DNA of 64,000 bases from Styela clava (taxonomy: Eukaryota; Chordata; Ascidiacea; Stolidobranchia; Styelidae): NCBI RefSeq assembly GCF_964204865.1, contig NC_135253.1:21550001-21614000 (forward strand), given 5' to 3'. The notes under the pieces were generated by a model, which was not told the origin of the DNA, did not search any database, and worked only from the letters and a program-made list of their open reading frames with translations. This document shows, piece by piece, positions 1-11,192 of the stretch; within the stretch, counting starts at the first letter, position 1, and every line of letters begins with the position of its first letter. The position numbers were made by a program, and so were the translations under genes.

Positions 1-240
1 TTATCTTTACTCGCTTGTCACAAATTTCTCCGAGATAAATTGTGCAGTGGAAAGCAAGCTAATTCATCGCATTGATGTCGTTTGTGTTGTGGATAAAACA
101 TTATCTTTACTCGCTTGTCACAAATTTCTCCGAGATAAGTTGTGCAGTGAAAAGCAAGCTAATTCATCACATGATGTCGTTTGTGTTGTGTTGGGGATGA
201 AACTCGTCACTATCTTTACTCGTTGGTTAGGCACTGAAAT
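1..240. repeat. 100-bp tandem duplication in DDX54 intron
   Basis: Two near-identical copies of a 100-bp unit lie head to tail: the segment starting TTATCTTTACTCGCTTGTCA at 1 recurs at 101. A degenerate third start lies near 206. Both copies precede the first DDX54 exon seen here, so they are probably intronic. No coding potential was recognised. Confidence 0.85.
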
Positions 241-440
241 TGATACGACAGAGCGTGGGGGGTCCGTGGGAAACTTTGGTCTAGAGGCCTAGGAGGCGTT
301 TCAAGCTACAAAAATTGCTACGTATTATAGGGGAAAAAAATTTCCCTACGTTTTGATAGGAGGGGGGGTCTGGCACTGACATGCCTAACTATATTCTGGG
401 TATTACACTGCTCTTGACTCTTTTACATTTCAAATTTCAG

Positions 441-3400
441 GCAATATATTCGGTCTCGACCTGTTGCTTCTTCGGAGTCTATAAAACGAGCCAAAGCAAT
501 TCTGGAAGATAAAAAAATTGGAATACATCCAGCTTATAGTGAGTTCCTAATTTTTAAATATTAATTAATAGTTATAAGTTGTTTTGGTAGAAGCTTGATG
601 TCGCCAATTGATGTATAATGCTCGACTCCTCATCGCCATAGAGTGGTACACTTAACCGCTGGTCGAGAGGTTGTCGTATGCTATATGATTAAGATGCCTC
701 ATCAGCTTTCCTCTCCCATCTGGATGGATGGGGAAAATCCTATTTTATGTATACCTGAGGGTATGTTATATTATTCAGCTGTCCTATTGGCTTCACTCTT
801 CTGGATAAATAGGAAAATTCTATGTATATCTGAAGGTCTTCAGAGCATGAACTTTGAGAATCAAAGTCTGTATAATGTGGGCATTCTGATTGAAGCATTA
901 TTTTTTTTATGTTTATTTTGAGTTATGAGAACCCGTTAAACTAAAGCTGTTATTTCCTTTTTGAAGTTGAGACATTTGAGATGAAATTTCGTTTTTTTCT
1001 GTTTTGCAATGGAATTTATTTTTTTTTGCTCAATTAAAAGGAAAAAAATAACTGGAAAATACTATATTGCAGTGAAGTAATAAAAATATCGAGATTGGAA
1101 TCAAATGCTTGCGGGATATGATGCCAAACCATCAAGTATTTGTAGTTTTATATCCAAGAGACAAAGATCTATAATAATTAATAGTACTATAAAGTTAAGA
1201 GTTGCAATGGATGATCTCATGTGGGGATGATCATGTGCGAGAGTATTGCTGGACTTCTCGTCGTAGGGTGGTTCACGTAACTGCTGGTCGGTTACGGCTT
1301 CCTCCACAATCAAGTCCATGCTTACGAAAACAAATAACTGGCTAACTAATCCCATACTCGACCTGGACTGGTAACCGGACGAGAGGCCGTGGTTTGCCCT
1401 ATTGTTAAGCCGTCTTATAGGCTTTCTTTTCCCCCGGGATAAATATGTAAATCCTTTCCTATTCATGTCATTGTATGACACAGAAAATCTAGATTAAGTC
1501 TACACTTACTACTACAATTAAGTCTATTATATTCATTTCATTAATATTTATTTATTTTTTCAGGAAACGCAATAGATTCTTCTGAAGAACTCAGACAACA
1601 ATTGTTAACAAGCATGAAATCATATAAGCCAAACAGTGTAAGTATCTGGTAATAATGTTTAAATTGTGGGGAATGGTTATTCAATTTATCGGTTGTCCTA
1701 GTTTATAGTTCTAGATGGAATCGGATGGCATAGCCGCTATGTGACGCTGCGAAGGCGAGGACTCCAGTGACTTTTCCGCACATAATAGTTAGTCAGCTGC
1801 ATACATTTTTTATGTAAAATTTCGATAATTTAACCTGAACAAGGGGTTAGACCAGGGGTGACGAACCTATTTGCTATCGCGGGCCATTTAATCAGTCACC
1901 GCTGAGTGAGTGGGCCACACAACTTTTCAGTCATACTATGATAACTGCTAATTTTCATCCACAAACGAACATATAGCTGACGTTATGTAATGATATATTG
2001 CCGCATAAAATTTAAAAAAAATACAAAAAACACTCAACACCCAGATTTATGACTTCACTCCTAACGTGCACTGAATCGCTTGAATGCTTCGCGGGCCACA
2101 CAAAATTTTTTAGTGGGCCGCATGTTTGTCACCTATGGTCTAGACCAGGGCTACTCAACTATTTTCATCAAAGGTCCGTACACAAACTTTTAAAATCACC
2201 GGGGTTCGAATATATATACTACAAAAACAAGTTAATGTTCACCACCATGTCTAAAAATCAGTGAAAAATGTATGAAGAAGCTACTAAAACTTCAGTTTTT
2301 ATGCCGGCATTGACATCTTCTTGATGAGTGAGTCGATGCTCTGAGAATCTTGTAAATGCTTTACAAAACGTCAAGAAGTAGCCGCGGTCCAAATTTAGCA
2401 CTCAAAAGGTCCGGATTCGGACCGAGGTCCACCCGTTGAAGACGGACCCTTTTGTAGCATCAAGTGTTAACCATTGTCGATTCTGTATCATTCACTTTAA
2501 TGGGAGCATGATACTCAGTGCATGAGAGTATTATTACTGCACTGACACTTTGTCTCCCTACATTAACATGCTTTCTGAATACCCTGACATCTTAAGAACT
2601 GATAAACGGGACAGATACGGAGCATACAACTTGTATCTTTGCTGTTTTCTGGTTTATTGTGAGTGGATCCTTTATCACTGTCTAGCTGTTGTTTCCCTAG
2701 TACAGAAAATTCAAGGTTTGAATTTGACAATGGATGCTGTAATTATGTGAGCAAATATTGCTGAGATGGCCAGAATATATTTCCTGTTGGCTCCATTGTT
2801 AAAGTGACTCTAAAGTATATTTAATAAATGCCTTAATCAAACAGCAATGTCCAAAGCAATAACTAAAGTAACACATACAGACATAAGCAACACCAACTGA
2901 ACTGTGCACAACACTACTGAGTGCACATAGTCACATCACCTTCACAGGTGGTTGGTCATGATCAGTCACCTGAAACTGATGACATCAAAGGTCATGCACA
3001 ACCGTCTGGGAAAATGCTAGTTGCCAGAAATACAGTTAACATCCATCACTATGCTGTATTCTGTGATCATATGAGAAAATATGGCAGAAAAGGCAAAATT
3101 AAATAATTTACTATTTCGAATAAATTCTTAAATAACATTTTCAAATATCGGATACAGGGAAGCTTCAATTGCAAAATAATGATTTTCCTAGTTAAACTAC
3201 TCAAACAAAAGTTATTCATATATACAAGAAGTCAAGAACTTAATTTATCGAATGTAATTAAATTCAAATATTCGATTCAGTTAAAAATCTCTCATCTTTT
3301 TTTAGACAATATTTGAGATTGGTTCGACTGGGAAATCTTCAGGATTCAAAGCTATGCAGGCAACGAGAAAACAGAATGAAAAATATATCGAGAAATATCA

Positions 3401-6400
3401 GAACAAGAAACAGAAACTTCATGAAGAAGAAAAAGATGGATGTTCAAAGTGGGTATTCTTACCTAATTTCAAGACTTTTGCTTTGAAAATATCTTAAGAT
3501 TAGCTAAGTTCACAATATAGCTCGGACCTCTCATTAGGTATCAATCTTGATCGGTAAGTATGTTGATAGCCTAAATCAGGGGTGCGCAAACTGCGGCCCG
3601 CAAGATGTGCCAATTTTGAATGGTGTGCCCCCGAAACGAGTTTTGAGTGTGAGCAATTCCAATCACTTTGCGTCGCAAAGCCAGTACAAGTACCCTAGTG
3701 CCATTGTCATATTAGCAAAACTAGCTAGCAAAAATATATTTTGTGCTTGAAACTACTATAAATTGTACCTTAAAGGAAAAAGTGCGGCCCGTGGCTTCAC
3801 CCAATCACTTGAATCTGGCCCTCCTGCAATAAAGGTTGCACACCCCTGGCCTAAATGATAGATGTTTGTCTGTTAGATACACGCAATATTTCACGAAAGC
3901 GAGGTTAAATCTGCTCCAAATTTTGCATGTTCATAGTGCATTCATCATATCTCGGACCAGAAGCCTATTGATTTTGGATGAATTATGTCATATAATTAGC
4001 GAGTTATTAATTAATTAGTGATGGGACGCACAGTGTCACTATGGAGTAAGAGCGGATGAATCGGAACCGCAGTTTCTGTTTTGGGGAATAGTCTAACTTT
4101 GGATCCATAAGTCTTCGGTCTCCGACCGGTATTCTTGTATTGATATTGCTGTCTGACCTGGTTTGTGTCCGAACTTATGTCCCCACGTTCCATACAATTT
4201 GCCCAACCCGAATCGAATTTCCCACTAGAGTCATTCTTGAGACGGAATTCGTTGTATTACGATTTTATCATTCTTCAGTTCTTTATTATCACAAAAATAC
4301 CTACTTATGCTCACATTATAAACTACTCGAACTGCACAAAAGCAGGAGAGGAACTTGTGCGTAACGCCAACTAAGGATACAGCAAAGATTGAATAAATAA
4401 ACTAGTTTTGGCGCTCCCGAAGTATGTGCACCAAGATGGCGCACAACCTGAACCCTAACCTTGTACACATACTATGTTCAGGTTGTGCGCCATCTTGGTG
4501 CACATACTTTCAGAGGCCCCTGGTTTTTATGCTTAGGAAGGAATAAAGAGTTCCAAAATAGGCAAAGGAGGACTTATATGTATTATATTTTACCGCATTA
4601 TTTCAGAATTCAAATTCCATCAAGTAGCAGCGTAACAACAGAAGAGTACCATTCACTTATGGGGAAAGAAGACAATACTGATAAGGTAATTACTTATCGA
4701 TCTCGATCGGTAGGTATTAGTCTGTAGGTATTTGTCTGTTAGACACTTTCGTATGTTACGCGATATTTCACGAAAGCGAGGTTGAATCTGCTCCAAATTT
4801 TGCATGTACATTCATAATATCTCGGACCAGAAGCCTATCGATTCGGGTGAATTATGTCGTATTATTAGCGAGTTATTGAATAATTAGTGATGGGACATGC
4901 AATGTCGCTATTGAGTCAGAGCGAAGGATACATGCCGCTAGATTGATAAGTCGGCGCTCTTCGATCGCTATCTCGTTTCAACGTCAATTGTTGGCGTAGC
5001 GAGTTAGAAACACAACATACCTCTGAGTTTATGGAAGTTGAAGTTTGTGAAAGGCAATCACTGGACTCTTCGCTTACTTATTGTAGTTTAAGCAACCACT
5101 TGTCACTTCTAACTGCTGGAGTCCATGCATCTTAAACATATATTTATTTAATTATCCATCACTTAGGGGCGTAGCCAGAAATTTTCAAAAGGGGGTGGTT
5201 CGGAAATTTTTTTTTGCCAAGTTAGATCGAAACAGCTTGCGGGTCCGATCGAACGCTGGAATACGCGTGTTTTTATTAGTCTTGGGGTCTAAAAAGCATA
5301 TCAAGCTACGGAAAATTGCTATCTATGATACAGAAAATTGATTTAATTTTTTTACATTTCAAAAGGGGGGGAAAGGGGGTCGACCCGCAACCCCCCCCCT
5401 GGCTATGCCGCTGCCATCACTAACCACAAACTAGATGGTCCAGATGTGAGATTGTTGAGCCATCTTTTTCAATTTCTTTTTCTGGGTGAAAAGGTGCAAA
5501 AATATAAAATTTTTACTTCAGGTTTCAATTGGTGATTTTGCTGGCAGTATAAGGAAGAGAAAAAATGACGAAGGCGTCTTTGGTAAGCTAAGACTTCAAT
5601 TATCCATTGGGTCATATAAGATAGTCAGCTTCACTCTTGCTACAGCATCCTTGCATTATATGCATACTGATTGAGAAAATTAACTTTCGTAAATCTTCGG
5701 CATAAACAAGGCCCCATCTCTCAATCAGTGTAAACATCGCAACTTCACAACCTGTTGTTATGCCTTCACGCATCGGAGAGGCCAGACAGTCAAGATTTTT
5801 GTCAATCAAGAGGCTTTTCGGGGCTCCCGAAGTATGCGAACCAAGATGGCGGACATCGGAATGTAGTATGTGTACTAGGTTAGGGTTAGGCCATAATTTT
5901 AGGTATAAATACTACGGGAGGCTCTTGGCTAGTCTTCGAACTGATAATAGGACTAAAATAAGGAAAATTGGAAAAAAATTATCGCCTAACCCTAACCTGT
6001 TACCCATGTTACGTTCCGATGTCCGCCATCTTGGTTCGCTTACTTCGGGAGCACCGGCTTTTCAATAGCTCCGAGTCCGGTGTAATTTTTTCTTTGACTC
6101 CACAGCGCTCCATTAGCATTACAGTATTTTTTTGGTGGAAATATGTTCAATAAAGAATTTTCGTCTTGATTTAATTCAGAACTTTCAAATAAAAAGATGA
6201 AAAAACTTTCTCATTCTGCCAAAGATGAAGAACATTATATTAATTATAAACCGAAGGATCATCACACAGAATCTGGGTGAGATTCAATTTATTTTTATGG
6301 AATTTTCCCCTACTTTTGCTCAGAACACAGCATTTGACAAGTTACCACCGATAATTATCTTCGAGAGCACATGGCACAGGATTTGAATTTTCTGATTTTT

Positions 6401-9400
6401 TTCCATTCACCACAAATCACTTGTTTCTTTTTAATTTCAATTCTTGAGCGATTTACGGACGGGGCACCATGATAAAAACATGTTGATGTTATGAAGTCAG
6501 TTCTCAATATAACTTACCAGGTTTGTTGTTTTTAATCAGTAATTGTTTAAGTAATTTTACTTCATTTAATAGGGTCGAAACAATATATGGTATCGATAAA
6601 TTTCCTTTGCAATTTTAAAAAATTTCAAGATTTCATGGACACCCTATATAGTTTTGGGTACTCCTGAAGTATGCGCACCAAGATGTTGCATAACCTGAAT
6701 CCTAACCTGGCACACAACCTGAGTTAAGGTTGTGCGCCATCTTGGTGCGCATACTTAGGAGGTCCTAGTTTTGTAATTTGTAATGTAATTTACTGACTGT
6801 CCTTTGCATTACACATTTTTTTATTCAACTCCAGGCTCAGTCTTGATATCTCAAAATCTTCGTTTGAACATGAAGCATCAGGAGCTGTGTTGGATCTGAT
6901 GGGAGACGACGACAAATCTGTGAGTGCTTGAATTTTTTGCATCAGTTATTTTTCTTTGAGCAACTCCCCAGCCTCTATTATTATTATCCGAAACAGCGGG
7001 ATCTCTTCAATGTGGCGTTTGTACCTAATTCATTACACTGCATCAGTGGTTCCCAAACTTAACTTCGGGTCCGCAGACCTTTTGGGGCCCGTGAAGCACT
7101 TTCGGAGGGTCTGGGAAATATATCTGTTATATGGCTTATAGCTTGATAATACAAAAATTATGTGCTCAAATTTGCAAATTCACATTTGTCGCCTTTTGCT
7201 GCATCGCAATCATTGCTGGAGACGCTGAGTTTTCACTTTCGGTTTTGACAAGGCTGCCCTATTGTGATGTCACAGAGAGAGTTCAATTGCTGTCATTACA
7301 AGTTAACTAACTGCAGAAGTGTTTTATTGTTTTTCATTATGCGGCGCATTGATTTTTTGTTTTGATCCTTTAATAAGTGCACAAGGCTGTTAATCATTAA
7401 AAAAATTGCATGGGGTCCGCCATGGAATTTTTTTTTAAAAGTTTGGGAACCACTGCCCTACACCATAAGTGAGGTGGGGAAGCATGGAAGTTAAGACTTT
7501 ATGTCGTTAAAATAGTGCTCTGTGTTGTTCAGTGATTATGGAAATTGAAATATTTGGCCTGATGTTTGTTGCATTTTGCTCATCATCATACGGTTGTAGC
7601 ACCTCCTTTTTGTCTTGGCTAGAACTGATTAACAGGTGTGGGGGACTCTGCTCATTTTATTGACTTTTCTGTCTAGACCAGTGGTTCCCAAACTTGCTAG
7701 AGTTGGGACCCACTATTTATTATCATGGCTTATGGCGACCCATTTAACTTTGATAAATTAATAAAACATTGATGGAGGAAACAAATTTATTTTTTCAAAC
7801 TAAATTTTCAGTGAAGCTAGTGAGAAGGATGAGCCTGTTTCTTGCTACTTTCCATAATAGACTTGACATTTATTTCAATTTCAGATAGTTTCAGACGTGA
7901 AGAATTCGAAAGTTGCTGTTTATTTCGAAATTTGCTTTTAATCCCAACCATTGCTGGAAATCAAGATTCACATTTATAAGCTTTCTACATCTTTTCATGA
8001 CCCACTAAGATTCCTTTTGCGATCCACCAGTGGGTTGCGACCCATAGTTTGGGAACCGCTGGTGTGTGATATTATGATGAAGTTTTAATTCAATAAAATT
8101 ATTGCGTTCTATAATTCTGTGTTTTTATTCAGATTCGAAAACAAAAAGGACAACGCAAGGTTTGGGACAGAAAAAAGAAAAAATTTGTTCAGGTATGTGC
8201 AGAAGTTCGAAAGCAAGGCTGTAGAGTCCAATCATGTTTCCAGGCTTTTCATGGTGGTGATCAGAGCCAAAATCTTCGACAGAAACTAAAGTCAAATCAA
8301 AAATGAAGTTTTCTTTCAGTCTATCAAGTCTAAATTTCCATTGGAGCAATTTTTTCAACTTTTATCGAAGTTTTATCGTCTTTTATCGAAGACTGAAGTT
8401 TTAACGGGTCTGTAGGCGAATCAAATTCCATTGTAAATTTTTCCAAGACTCACACCATTGGTTATGTGATTGCACTTTGAAACTTCTTAGTAGGATCATA
8501 TGAAATGCAGTATTTTCTTTTATACAATTCTTTTAAAACTCTTAAAGATGCCGGCATCATATTCATACACATTACCACGCTTCAGTTGGTATTTACTAAT
8601 GCCCAATTATACAGTTTCCGGAATTTGCCAGTAATAAAAAATAGACCTGGTTACTGGGCCCGAAAGCTGGAGGCTTGCAACTCATTATGGAAAACTATGA
8701 ATAAAAAACAGTTTATAGACCAATGTTTATATAATAACAATAAGTGCAACGTAACAATTGGGGTGGTCATTATGACTTGATTTTCAACGGAAATTTATAC
8801 TCATGAAAACTATTGTCATAGTTTCAGTAGACACAAGTGAGCTGAATGAAACACTACGGTGGTCTTGATCCGGCCTACGGGCTGTAATTTGCCCACCCCA
8901 ACAATAATTCACACACTGTGACTCCTAACACTGTTAAAATATCCAAATTCAGCTGCAATCCAACATGTCAATAAAGAACGGAAAAATCCGCACAGAAAGT
9001 GGAGCCATAATCAAGAAATCATATAAGAAAAATATTTATCAGGAATGGAAAGATAAAACAAAACAAGAAGAACAGGATGAAATGACAGGAGAGGATGGTG
9101 GTGGGGCTACTAATAGACGAGGTAATTAATCATATCCTGACATTACCTCTTTGTTATTACAACTTATTTTACTTACAAATACCTAATCCCATACCCGACA
9201 TGGACTGGTAATCATATGAGAGGCCGTGGTTCGTCATATAATTAAGTTGTGTTTTAATCGGCTTTCCTCTCTTGTGTGAATCTATCGTATGCGTATCCTA
9301 TTCTCACAGTAAGGAGAAGGACACAGCACTGGGATGGCTAGGTCGAGTTGGCCATAAGCCTAAATATATTCTTCCTGCAACAGATTTTGAGTGTGATATG

Positions 9401-10036
9401 GTATTCCAATAATTTTTAGACATTTCGCATGTTCAACCAACCTACATCTTTAACAAGCATGACAGACATACCGGTAAGCCTCCCTGTGGCAGCCTTGTTA
9501 GTTCTAATACGAGAAAAGTGTTTTTATGAAATTCCATATAGCACCGATCATTTTCATTGCTTGTATTTTTCAATGTATTCATTTGATGGAAATAAAAACA
9601 TTTTATTCCAGGGTTCAAGTTCAATAAAGTTGGTAGAAGAGGACAATCAGGCCCTCGAGTGAAATCAGAACTCAAACGCCCTGATGAAATATTGAAAGAA
9701 AGAAAAGAGAGAGAACGTAAAATGCAACGTGGACGAGGTGGTGGATCGTCAAGGGGACGGGGAGGGCCTTCTCGGGGTGGTGGAAGCTCGAGGGGCCGTG
9801 GAGGGCCTTCTTGGGGTGGTGGAAGCTCAAGGGGCCATGGAGGGCCTTCTCGGGGTGGTGGACGCTCAAGGGGCCGTGGGGGGCCTTCTCGGGGTGGACC
9901 CTCGTTTGGGAATAAAAAGGGTTTTGGTGCATCGAGAGGACAACAATTTGGACATGGTAGACCTTCTAGAGGAGGTTTTAGAGGTGGCTCACGGGGGCGT
10001 GGTGGAGGAGGAGGTCGTGGTGGAAGGAGGAGATGA
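441..10036 (+). CDS. DDX54: DDX54 / Dbp10 ATP-dependent RNA helicase, 3' ten exons (partial)
   Basis: Nucleolar DEAD-box RNA helicase of the Dbp10 family (large-subunit ribosome assembly; transcriptional corepressor in vertebrates). Exons by splice sites and phase: 441-538, 1564-1637, 3306-3448, 4607-4685, 5522-5582, 6180-6276, 6835-6919, 8133-8192, 8953-9121, 9612-10036, all with GT-AG introns. They encode about 429 residues up to TGA at 10034-10036. The helicase core lies upstream of the window. Recognised parts: the post-helicase segment with SYKPN..TIFEI (exons 2-3), and the DBP10CT domain with HYINYKPKDH, GAVLDLMGDD, VWDRKKKKFV and a KIRTESG-like motif (exons 6-9), all matching DDX54 closely. 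The final exon holds the conserved RPDEILKERK helix and then a long RGG/RGGPS-rich tail that vertebrate DDX54 lacks. Introns are filled with MITEs, hAT elements and SINE pieces. Confidence 0.93.
620..760 (+). repeat. degenerate tRNA-SINE body fragment
   Basis: Diverged copy of the SINE body seen at 18313-18632 (variants of GGTGGTTCACGTAACTGCTGGTC, here mutated, followed by the TATGATTAAG.CGCCTTATCGG..TTTCCTCTCC segment). It lies in a DDX54 intron. Confidence 0.5.
1206..1467 (+). repeat. tRNA-derived SINE copy, 5' truncated
   Basis: Carries the family body (GGTGGTTCACGTAACTGCTG, then GGCTAACTAATCCCATAC) and the 3' end GGGATAAATATGTAAATCC. The tRNA-like head is mostly missing. Inserted in a DDX54 intron. 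Confidence 0.8.
1853..2137. mobile_element. hAT-type non-autonomous element
   Basis: Begins CAGGGGTGACGAACCT and ends with the imperfect inverse (GTTTGTCACCTATG). Flanking 8-mers GGTTAGAC and GTCTAGAC match at 6 of 8 positions, as in an aged hAT target duplication. A second CAGGGCTACTCAACT terminus follows immediately at 2146, so another element is inserted alongside. Confidence 0.6.
3541..4150 (+). repeat. 'GATCGGTAAGTATG' repeat family copy, split by an insertion
   Basis: A repeat seen at least seven times in the window starts with CTTGATCGGTAAGTATGTTG and contains CTCCAAATTTTGCATGT, TCTCGGACCAGAAGCCTATT and ATTAATTAGTGATGGGAC. This copy is interrupted between 3569 and 3856 by a hAT-type element and resumes after it. 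I see no open reading frame in the family; its class is unknown. Confidence 0.8.
3577..3848. mobile_element. hAT MITE with exact 8-bp target duplication
   Basis: Termini CAGGGGTGCGCAAACTGC and (inverse) AAGGTTGCACACCCCTG. The 8-bp direct repeat GCCTAAAT lies at 3569-3576 and 3849-3856. CAGGGGT termini with 8-bp duplications are the hAT signature. It sits inside another repeat copy, so it is the younger insertion. Confidence 0.88.
4410..4519. mobile_element. ~110-bp hairpin MITE (family M1)
   Basis: Near-perfect palindrome: GAAGTATGTGCACCAAGATG at the left end reappears inverted at the right, with a GCGCACAACCTGAAC / GTTCAGGTTGTGCGC core. Flanks CTAGTTTT (4402-4409) and CTGGTTTT (4520-4527) are an 8-bp target duplication with one mismatch. 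Confidence 0.85.
4689..4990 (+). repeat. 'GATCGGTAAGTATG' repeat family copy
   Basis: Contains ATCGATCTCGATCGGTAGGT, the CGAAAGCGAGGTTGAATC segment, TCTCGGACCAGAAGCCTAT and GTGATGGGACATGCAATGTC. It directly follows a DDX54 exon donor site, so it lies at the 5' end of an intron. Confidence 0.75.
5164..5413. mobile_element. hAT-like element, TAGGGGCGTAGCCAG termini
   Basis: Left end TAGGGGCGTAGCCAG, right end CTGGCTATGCCGCTG (imperfect inverse). Exact 8-bp target duplication CCATCACT at 5156-5163 and 5414-5421. The interior has G- and C-runs and no coding sequence. Confidence 0.88.
5820..6055. mobile_element. ~236-bp hairpin MITE (family M2)
   Basis: Inverted ends GGGCTCCCGAAGTATGCG... and ...CGCTTACTTCGGGAGCACC, with CCAAGATGGCGGACATCGGA near the left end. 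Exact 8-bp target duplication GGCTTTTC at 5812-5819 and 6056-6063. Internal TTAGGGTTAGGCCATAAT recurs inverted. Confidence 0.9.
6656..6764. mobile_element. hairpin MITE (family M1)
   Basis: Ends ACTCCTGAAGTATGCGCACC and inverse; a short palindromic element in a DDX54 intron. Both flanks end in TAGTTTT (ATAGTTTT left, CTAGTTTT right), fitting the TAGTTTT-like target seen for other copies. Confidence 0.82.
7050..7457. mobile_element. hAT-type element, CAGTGGTTCCCAAACTT termini
   Basis: Begins CAGTGGTTCCCAAACTTAAC and ends AAAGTTTGGGAACCACTG, a classic hAT inverted-repeat pair, with GGGTCCGC near both ends. I could not match 8-bp flanks, so the insertion is old or its edges are damaged. Confidence 0.7.
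7680..8062. mobile_element. hAT-type element, CAGTGGTTCCCAAACTT termini
   Basis: Left end CAGTGGTTCCCAAACTTGCT, right end AGTTTGGGAACCGCTG, with GGGACCCACTA / GTGGGTTGCGACCCA subterminal motifs. The same subfamily is present at 45556-46353. No clean target duplication was seen. Confidence 0.72.
9181..9305 (+). repeat. tRNA-SINE body fragment
   Basis: Contains CTAATCCCATACCCGACATG, GGACTGGTAAT and GAGAGGCCGTGGTTCG from the SINE body, without head or clean 3' end. It lies in the last DDX54 intron. Confidence 0.75.
9755..9910 (+). repeat. coding minisatellite, 39-bp unit, RGG/PSRGGG repeats
   Basis: Four in-frame 39-bp units begin at 9755, 9794, 9833 and 9872, each encoding 13 residues of the form GRGGPSRGGGSSR with single changes (W, H or R variants). 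They form the DDX54 C-terminal RGG tail. The period is an exact multiple of three, so unit gain or loss keeps the frame. Confidence 0.9.
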
Positions 10037-11192
10037 TTTAATATTCGAGACTCCTTCCACATTTAATACCAGAAAAAAATATTGGTTGCTCAAAAATTGC
10101 TCCGACTTCGTAATGCAATTTAATGTTGCGAATCTAACATGTTATTCTGAAACTTATATATGAAGTAAGGACCACGGCAAAAATAAGCAATATTACATGG
10201 TATGAAATAAATATCCTCATTCCACAAGAATAAATGTATTAAAAATATGCATTTGGTTTCTTGTACATTCACTTAGTTGGGTGGAGTTATTGCATTTCAA
10301 GATTGCTGTTACTTTGGTTACATTCTCAAAACGTGTGTTAAGTGTGATAGCGGAGGCCAGGGTTATGCAGTTGGAGTTTGCCTGTTTTTATTTGATATTG
10401 GGTCTGCATTTTGCTCTCTCGTGGCGCAGCTTAAGTATAAAATGTCTTCGTCAGATGGGATGAACAATGTAAAAATATTTATAATATGAGAGAATAATTA
10501 TTTGTCAATCAATGAAACGACCCATAACAACAATACCAATATATACATTGGGCTAATAGCTAGAACAACGTTTTTTTTTTCGGTATAAACCAGGGAGAGA
10601 TACGGCCATGTCATCAAGTTCCGCTCCCCAGTTTCGCGCCGATGAGTTTACAGTAGATACGAGATGCTCCTGAAGTATGTAAACCAAGATGGCGGGCATC
10701 GGAACGTAGTATGTGTACCAGGTTAGAGTTTGGCCATGATTTCAATTTTCCTTATTTTAGTTTCATTACGAGTTCGGGGACTAACCAAGTGACTCCCGTA
10801 GTATTTTTACCTGAAATTATGGCCTAACCTGGTAAGCTACGTACTGGTGTCCGCCATCTTGATTCATATACTTCGGGAGCACGCAATACGACAGTGTTCA
10901 CAATTCTTGGAACAAAATTGCCGACCCTTAATTTTAATAACATCATGTAATATTTAAATGTATTTCACATTGTATTATCTGCGCCCGATCAAGATCGGTG
11001 CTATTATCCGGTGGTTGTTATTTCATACCTATCTATTGTGTTATTATTACAAAATTTTCTCACTTTGTTGCAACTTGGTATTTTCTGGAAAGAAATACGA
11101 AAGTCGCACTTATTCGTGAATTATCGATTTGATAAAATTCGGTTCTGAGATCTTTCTAAGTTTTGCTACGGTGCTTTGCGTGCGTTTTTGAA
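10037..11192. other. DDX54 3' end and intergenic region
   Basis: Two AATAAA hexamers at 10206-10211 and 10229-10234 are likely polyadenylation signals of DDX54. Beyond them I see only an M2 hairpin MITE (10667-10882) and AT-rich sequence up to the CRHBP start. No clear TATA box was recognised. Confidence 0.6.
10667..10882. mobile_element. hairpin MITE (family M2)
   Basis: Ends ATGCTCCTGAAGTATGTAAA and inverse CATATACTTCGGGAGCAC, with AAGATGGCGGGCATCGGAAC near the left and GTCCGCCATCTTGATTC near the right. The internal part is shared with the copies at 5820 and 60302. Confidence 0.85.

Noticed and set aside
3690-3745. Similarity of GTCATATTAGCAAAACTAGC to the Foldback-like terminus
   Set aside because: Short, and sits inside a hAT element with its own clear ends; probably chance or a minor shared fragment.
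4440-4470. CCCTAACC motifs resembling telomere repeats
   Set aside because: They occur once per MITE arm at fixed positions, not as tandem arrays; part of the MITE interior.
9442-10062. Long proline-rich open frame antisense to the DDX54 last exon
   Set aside because: It is the complement of the RGG minisatellite; repeats with a 3n period keep all frames open. No independent coding evidence.
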